The notes below the pieces were generated by a model, which was not told where the DNA came from, did no database searches, and saw only the letters and a program-made list of their open reading frames with translations. Shown piece after piece: positions 60,383-64,000 of a stretch of 64,000 bases of DNA; position 1 is the stretch's first letter; the number at the start of each line of letters is the position of its first letter. Origin of the DNA: [Actinomadura] parvosata subsp. kistnae (GTDB taxonomy: Bacteria > Actinomycetota > Actinomycetes > Streptosporangiales > Streptosporangiaceae); contig NZ_OOHJ01000018.1 in assembly GCF_900323885.1 (NCBI RefSeq), forward strand, positions 1,475,001 to 1,539,000, given 5' to 3'. Both the position numbers and the translations under genes were made by a program.

Positions 60383-60463
60383 CACTGCCGTCCTCTCTCT
60401 CGTGAGCTCTCACCAGGGACGTCGGAGCCGCCGCCCCGCACCGGACATGGCACCATCGGAGGC

Positions 60464-61240
60464 GTGCCATACGCGACGACCCCCTCGGGCGTGAAGCTGT
60501 CCTACCAGGTCAAAGGCCACGGGGCAGCCCTCGTGCTGCTCCAGGGCCAGGCCAACGACCACCGCTGGTGGGACTCCGTACGCGACGACTTCGCCTCGTA
60601 CCGGACCATCACCCTCGACTACCGGGGCACCGGCGACAGCGACAAGCCCGACGAGCCGTACACGACGCGCGGGTTCGCCGCTGACGTGCTGGCCGTGCTC
60701 GACGAGGTGGGCGTGCGGCGGGCCCACGTCTACGGCACGTCCATGGGCGGCCGGGTCGCCCAGTGGCTGGCGGCCGACCACCCCGAGCGGGTCGGGGCGC
60801 TCGTGCTCGGCTGCAGCTCGCCCGGCGGCGCGCACGGGGTGGAGCGGAGCAACGACGTGCGCAAGGCGCTGGCCCAGCCCGACCGGGCCGCCGCCGAGCG
60901 GGCGCTGCTGGAGCTCATGTACACGCCCGCCTGGCTGGCCACCCACCCCGGCCCTTACCGCACGACCGGCGACCCCGGCATGCCCGCCCACGCCCGCCGC
61001 CGCCACCTGGCCGCCAGCGCCGGGCACGACGCCTGGGACGCGCTGCCCGCCATCACGGCCCCCACGCTCGTCGTGCACGGCACCGACGACGTGTTCAACC
61101 CGGCCGCCAACGCGCCGCTGCTGGCCGACCGCATCCCCGGGGCCGAGCTGCGGATGATCGAGGGGGCGCGGCACGCGTACTTCGAGGAGTTCAGGCAGGT
61201 GGCGAGCCCCATCGTGCTGGAGTTCCTGGGCCGCCACTGA
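60464..61240 (+). CDS. Alpha/beta-fold hydrolase
   Basis: A 258-residue hydrolase. The nucleophile elbow is HVYGTSMGGRVAQW (GTSMGG), the oxyanion region LVLLQGQANDHRWWDSVRDD, the acid is in PTLVVHGTDDVFNPAAN and the His in IEGARHAYFEEF. It resembles 3-oxoadipate enol-lactonase-like or peroxidase-like members; the substrate is not predictable. GTG at 60464 has GGAGG only one base upstream, while CACCAT lies seven bases before the start, so initiation may be leaderless. It ends three bases from the convergent HAD gene. Confidence 0.9.
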   Translation: MPYATTPSGVKLSYQVKGHGAALVLLQGQANDHRWWDSVRDDFASYRTITLDYRGTGDSDKPDEPYTTRGFAADVLAVLDEVGVRRAHVYGTSMGGRVAQWLAADHPERVGALVLGCSSPGGAHGVERSNDVRKALAQPDRAAAERALLELMYTPAWLATHPGPYRTTGDPGMPAHARRRHLAASAGHDAWDALPAITAPTLVVHGTDDVFNPAANAPLLADRIPGAELRMIEGARHAYFEEFRQVASPIVLEFLGRH

Positions 61241-61243
61241 CGT

Positions 61244-61894
61244 CTATGCCCACAGCGCCGCCAGCGCGCGCAGGTCGGGGGCCGACACGTGCGGGGCGCT
61301 CATCGTCTCCGGGTACGGCACGCCGCGCCGGTCCACCCACGCCCCCGACAGCCCCGCCCGCTGGGCACCGTCCACGTCCCACGGGTGCACCGCCACCAGC
61401 GCCGCCTCGGCGGGCAGCACCCCGGCCCACCCCACCGCGTACGCGTAGGCCGCCCTGGCGGGCTTCCACGCGCGCGGGCCGCTCACGTCGAGCGTGGCCT
61501 CCACCAGGTCCAGGAGGCCCTCGCGGCGCAGGATGCCCTCGGTCGTGGCGGCGGAGCCGTTCGTCATCGTGAACAGCCTGATGCCGGCCTCCCGCAGCCT
61601 GCGCATGCCGTCCGGCACGTCCGGATGCACCCGCAGCCCCGCGAGACCGCCCAGCACGTGATCGACCGCCTTGTCCGGCAGGCGCAGGCCCTTGAGCACG
61701 TCGGCGCCGATCCGGCCGAACTCGGCGAACCCGCCCGCCACCGTGAGCGCGAAACCGTCACGCAGCACGCTCGCGAACCACGCCGGCAACTGCTCCCCCG
61801 ACAACCCCACGTCCTCGAACCTCGCCCGCAACGGCTCCATGTCCGTCAGCGTCTCGTTCACATCGAAGATCACAACCTGCGGTCTGGCGTGCAT
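61244..61894 (-). CDS. Type II haloacid dehalogenase-like HAD protein
   Basis: A 216-residue HAD hydrolase. The nucleophile motif is VVIFDVNETLTDMEPL, motif II LFTMTNGSAAT, motif III Lys in RAWKPARAAYAYA and the acidic motif HPWDVDGAQRAGL. The order and the Asn of DVNETL match (S)-2-haloacid dehalogenases, although many relatives have other substrates. The start is ATG at 61894. It is divergent from the leader peptide of the exporter. Confidence 0.9.
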   Translation of the reverse strand: MHARPQVVIFDVNETLTDMEPLRARFEDVGLSGEQLPAWFASVLRDGFALTVAGGFAEFGRIGADVLKGLRLPDKAVDHVLGGLAGLRVHPDVPDGMRRLREAGIRLFTMTNGSAATTEGILRREGLLDLVEATLDVSGPRAWKPARAAYAYAVGWAGVLPAEAALVAVHPWDVDGAQRAGLSGAWVDRRGVPYPETMSAPHVSAPDLRALAALWA

Positions 61895-61944
61895 CGGCCT
61901 CTCCCGGGCGGGTCCATGGTCGCGTCCATGCTAAATTGACGCCC

Positions 61945-61974
61945 ATGTCCAGCCCCGAGGCATCCAGACGCTAG
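61945..61974 (+). CDS. Nine-codon leader peptide of the MFS exporter
   Basis: An ATG at 61945 opens MSSPEASRR followed by TAG. TAAATT (61932-61937) ends seven bases upstream, so the mRNA would begin at this ATG. The stop codon bases form the foot of a perfect nine-bp hairpin. Short leaders of this sort regulate chloramphenicol exporters (cmlA, cmx) by ribosome stalling. The reading frame is too short for compositional proof, hence moderate confidence. Confidence 0.55.
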   Translation: MSSPEASRR

Positions 61975-62097
61975 CCACCGGTCGTCCGGTGGCTGATTCG
62001 CGCTGCCTCCCCGCCCCTCTGCGGCGGGTGTTCACCATGGGCGCTCTCGCCATCCGGATCACCGCGTCACGGGTCCTTTCAGCCTGAGCCAGGCTGA
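61973..62097 (+). promoter_or_regulatory. Attenuator-like series of hairpins
   Basis: Three hairpins follow the leader: AGCCACCGG/CCGGTGGCT (61973-61994, loop TCGT), CCCGCC/GGCGGG (62010-62028) and TCAGCCT/AGGCTGA (62079-62097). The exporter ATG is at 62153 with GAGAG eight bases upstream. A ribosome stalled on the leader would open the first stem and could change folding of the rest. Confidence 0.55.
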
Positions 62098-62152
62098 TCC
62101 ATCACGAGCGGGGCCGATCTCCGGGTCCCGCCTTCCTGTGAGAGCTCCTCTG

Positions 62153-63384
62153 ATGCCTTTCGCTGTGTACCTGCTCGGACTGGCGGTCTTCGCCCAGGGC
62201 ACGTCCGAGTTCATGCTGTCCGGGCTCGTGCCCGGCATCGCCGCCGACCTCGGCGTGTCCATCCCCGCCGCCGGGCTGCTCACCTCCGCGTTCGCCGCCG
62301 GCATGGTCGTCGGCGCGCCGCTGATGGCCGCGCTCAGCCTGCGGCTGTCCCGGCGGGCCGCGCTGCTCGCCTTCCTGATCGTCTTCCTCGCCGTCCACGT
62401 GCTCGGCGCGGTCACCACCAGCTACGAGGTGCTGGTCGCGACGCGCGTCGTGGCGGCGCTGGCCAACGCCGGGTTCCTCGCCGTCGCCCTGGCCACCGCC
62501 GTCGCCCTCGCCCCCTCCGACGCCAAGGGGCGCGCCACGTCCGTCCTGCTGGGCGGGGTCACCCTCGCCTGCGTCGCCGGAGTGCCCGGAGGGGCGCTGC
62601 TGGGCGAGGTGTGGGGGTGGCGGTCGGCGTTCTGGGCGGTGGCCCTGGCGCTGGTGCCGGCCATCGTCGCCGTCCTGAAGTCCGTGCCCGGCGGTGCTCC
62701 CGGAGCTTCTTCGGACGGGACCTCCGCTGTGGAAACCGGAGCCTCTTCGGGCGGGGCCTCGCGTCCGCGGGGCGGGAGCGTCCGGGGTGAGCTGCGGGTG
62801 CTGCGCCGGCCCCGGCTGCTGGTGCTCCTGCTGCTCGGCGCCCTGGTCAACGGCGCCACCTTCTGCACCTTCACCTACCTCGCCCCGTGCTCACCGGCGC
62901 GAGCGGGATCGGCTCCTCCTGGATGCCGGCGATGCTCGCGCTGTTCGGGGCCGGCTCGTTCGCCGGGGTGACGATCAGCGGGCGGATCGCCGACCGCAGG
63001 CCCGTGCCGCTGCTGGTGGTCGGCGGGCTCGCGCTGGCGGCGGGCTGGGCCGCGTTCGCCCTGGCGGCCGGCGCCGCCGTGCCGGCGATCGTGCTGGTCC
63101 TCGTCCAGGGGACGCTGTCGTTCGCCGTCGGCTCCACGCTGATCACGCAGGTCCTGTACGCGGCCACCGGCGCACCCACCATGGGCGGCGCCTTCGCCAC
63201 GGCGGCGTTCAACGTGGGCGCCACGCTCGGCCCCGGGCTCGGCGGCCTGGCCATCGGGGCCGGGCTCGGGCTCCGCTCGCCGCTGTGGGTGAGCGCCGCG
63301 ATGGTGGGGCTCGCGCTGGCCGTCGCGGGCATCGCCGGGTTGCGCGTCCGGCTGAATCGGATGGAGGTGGAGGTTCCGCGATGA
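62153..63384 (+). pseudogene. Cmx/Cml-like MFS drug exporter, interrupted by a one-base frameshift
   Basis: About 410 residues when repaired. PFAVYLLGLAVFAQGTSEFM, LVPGIAADLGVSIPAAGLLT and GRATSVLLGGVTLACVAGVP match chloramphenicol exporters of the Cmx/CmlR type (12-TM DHA1 family). After TFTYLAP (62885-62887) the frame is lost; the next frame continues VLTGASGIGSSWMPAMLALF to the stop at 63384, and one extra G between 62887 and 62888 rejoins them. An extra loop (residues about 185-215, Ser/Gly/Ala-rich) lies between the halves. An in-frame GTG at 62138 is a possible longer start. Confidence 0.85.
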
Positions 63385-63397
63385 CACGCTGAGGGGT

Positions 63398-64000
63398 ATG
63401 GATGCTGCCGCACATTTCCGTCAGGAAGCCCGCGCCTTCCACGCCGCCGCCCGCCGGGCCGCCAAGGCGGGCGACGCGCCCCCCGTGCCGTCCTGCCCCG
63501 AGTGGACGATGACCGACCTCGTGTTCCACCTGGCCGGGGTGCACCGGTTCGTGATCGCCATCATCAGGGACCGGCTCGACGGGCCGCCCGACCCCGCCGA
63601 GCTGGCCAAGGCCGAGCTGCCCGCCGACACGGAGGGCTGGCCCGTCCCCGGCCGCACCCCGACCCACGGGCCCATCCCCCCTACCTTGCTGGACGCCTTC
63701 CAGGAGGGCGCGGAGCGGCTGGAGACCCTGTTCAAGGAGCGGTCACCGGGCGATCCCGTGTGGACCTGGTCGGAGGATCACACGGTCGGGTTCTGGCTGC
63801 GGATGCAGACGATCGAGGCCGCCGTGCACCGCTGGGACGCCGAGAACGCCGTCGGCGACCCCGGCCCGATCCACGAGGAGATCGCGGTCGACGCCGTCAC
63901 CCAGACGTTCGAGGTGATGGCGCCGGCCCGGCGGGCCTGGCAGTCGGCGCCGCCGGGTTCGGGCGAGCGGTTCCGGTTCGTCCGGACCGACGGGCCCGGC
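63398..64000 (+). CDS. Maleylpyruvate isomerase-family protein (mycothiol-dependent type), partial
   Basis: The first 201 residues are visible; the gene runs off the right edge. AAAHFRQEARAFHAAARRAA starts a DinB-like four-helix bundle, and VPSCPEWTMTDLVFHLAGVH carries the first metal His region with AAVHRWDAENAVGDP the second. The family includes mycothiol-dependent maleylpyruvate isomerase and many actinobacterial proteins of unknown function. ATG at 63398 follows GAGGGG closely and lies 13 bases after the exporter stop. No link to the exporter is evident. Confidence 0.88.
   Translation, partial: MDAAAHFRQEARAFHAAARRAAKAGDAPPVPSCPEWTMTDLVFHLAGVHRFVIAIIRDRLDGPPDPAELAKAELPADTEGWPVPGRTPTHGPIPPTLLDAFQEGAERLETLFKERSPGDPVWTWSEDHTVGFWLRMQTIEAAVHRWDAENAVGDPGPIHEEIAVDAVTQTFEVMAPARRAWQSAPPGSGERFRFVRTDGPG

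Overview
The window is high-GC, gene-dense DNA from a filamentous-type actinobacterium. Supporting traits are a resuscitation-promoting-factor-like protein, protein O-mannosyltransferases, a mycothiol-dependent-type maleylpyruvate isomerase homologue, an ECF42/DGPF pair, many GTG/TTG starts and several probably leaderless genes. The Streptosporangiales (Nonomuraea-like) are my best guess; that is inference, not a database result.

The backbone is conserved actinobacterial housekeeping: mfd (left edge), pth-rplY-prs-glmU-tRNA-Gln, ABC-F-ispE, ksgA, rpf-like, tatD, metG and rsmI. The same genes lie close together in Mycobacterium tuberculosis (about Rv1003 to Rv1020). Here accessory blocks separate them.

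Block 1 (2353-19532) is the most notable. It is a Wzx/Wzy-type exopolysaccharide locus with its own sulfate-activation machinery. The plus-strand arm carries an APS kinase fused to a decayed ATP-sulfurylase, a TauE-type anion carrier, a Wzz-like protein, a polymerase, an APH-fold kinase, a sulfotransferase, a flippase and a second sulfotransferase. A GH26 lipoprotein lies on the opposite strand between the carrier and Wzz. The minus-strand arm carries a polyprenyl glycosylphosphotransferase, CysQ, CysD, CysN, a third sulfotransferase, a GT2 and a WecG-type transferase. The arms converge at about 12.2 kb in an 18-bp minisatellite. There is no APS/PAPS reductase, so I infer that the PAPS feeds polysaccharide sulfation.

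Block 2 (23.9-33.3 kb) holds a fatty acid desaturase with a TetR regulator, ppk1-mutT1 behind a PHO-box-like sequence, a CYTH-CHAD protein coupled to a P450, and a divergent MarR/trans-aconitate methyltransferase pair under a large palindromic operator. Block 3 (36.5-42.3 kb) inserts a TetR/SDR pair and a transmembrane Ser/Thr kinase with a secreted FG-GAP propeller between ispE, ksgA and rpf. Block 4 (46.6-53.6 kb) is a protein-mannosylation neighbourhood with two PMT paralogues flanking rsmI. Block 5 (53.7-64 kb) is accessory: two MerR systems (one divergent from a TmrB-like protein), DUF5996, ECF42/DGPF, an alpha/beta hydrolase, a HAD dehalogenase, and a Cmx-like exporter behind a nine-codon leader peptide and hairpins.

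Three genes (APH-fold kinase, glmU, MFS exporter) are each broken by the apparent loss of one base in a G/C run. Because glmU is normally essential, sequencing error is a serious possibility. Many genes end in short tandem duplications that include the stop codon.
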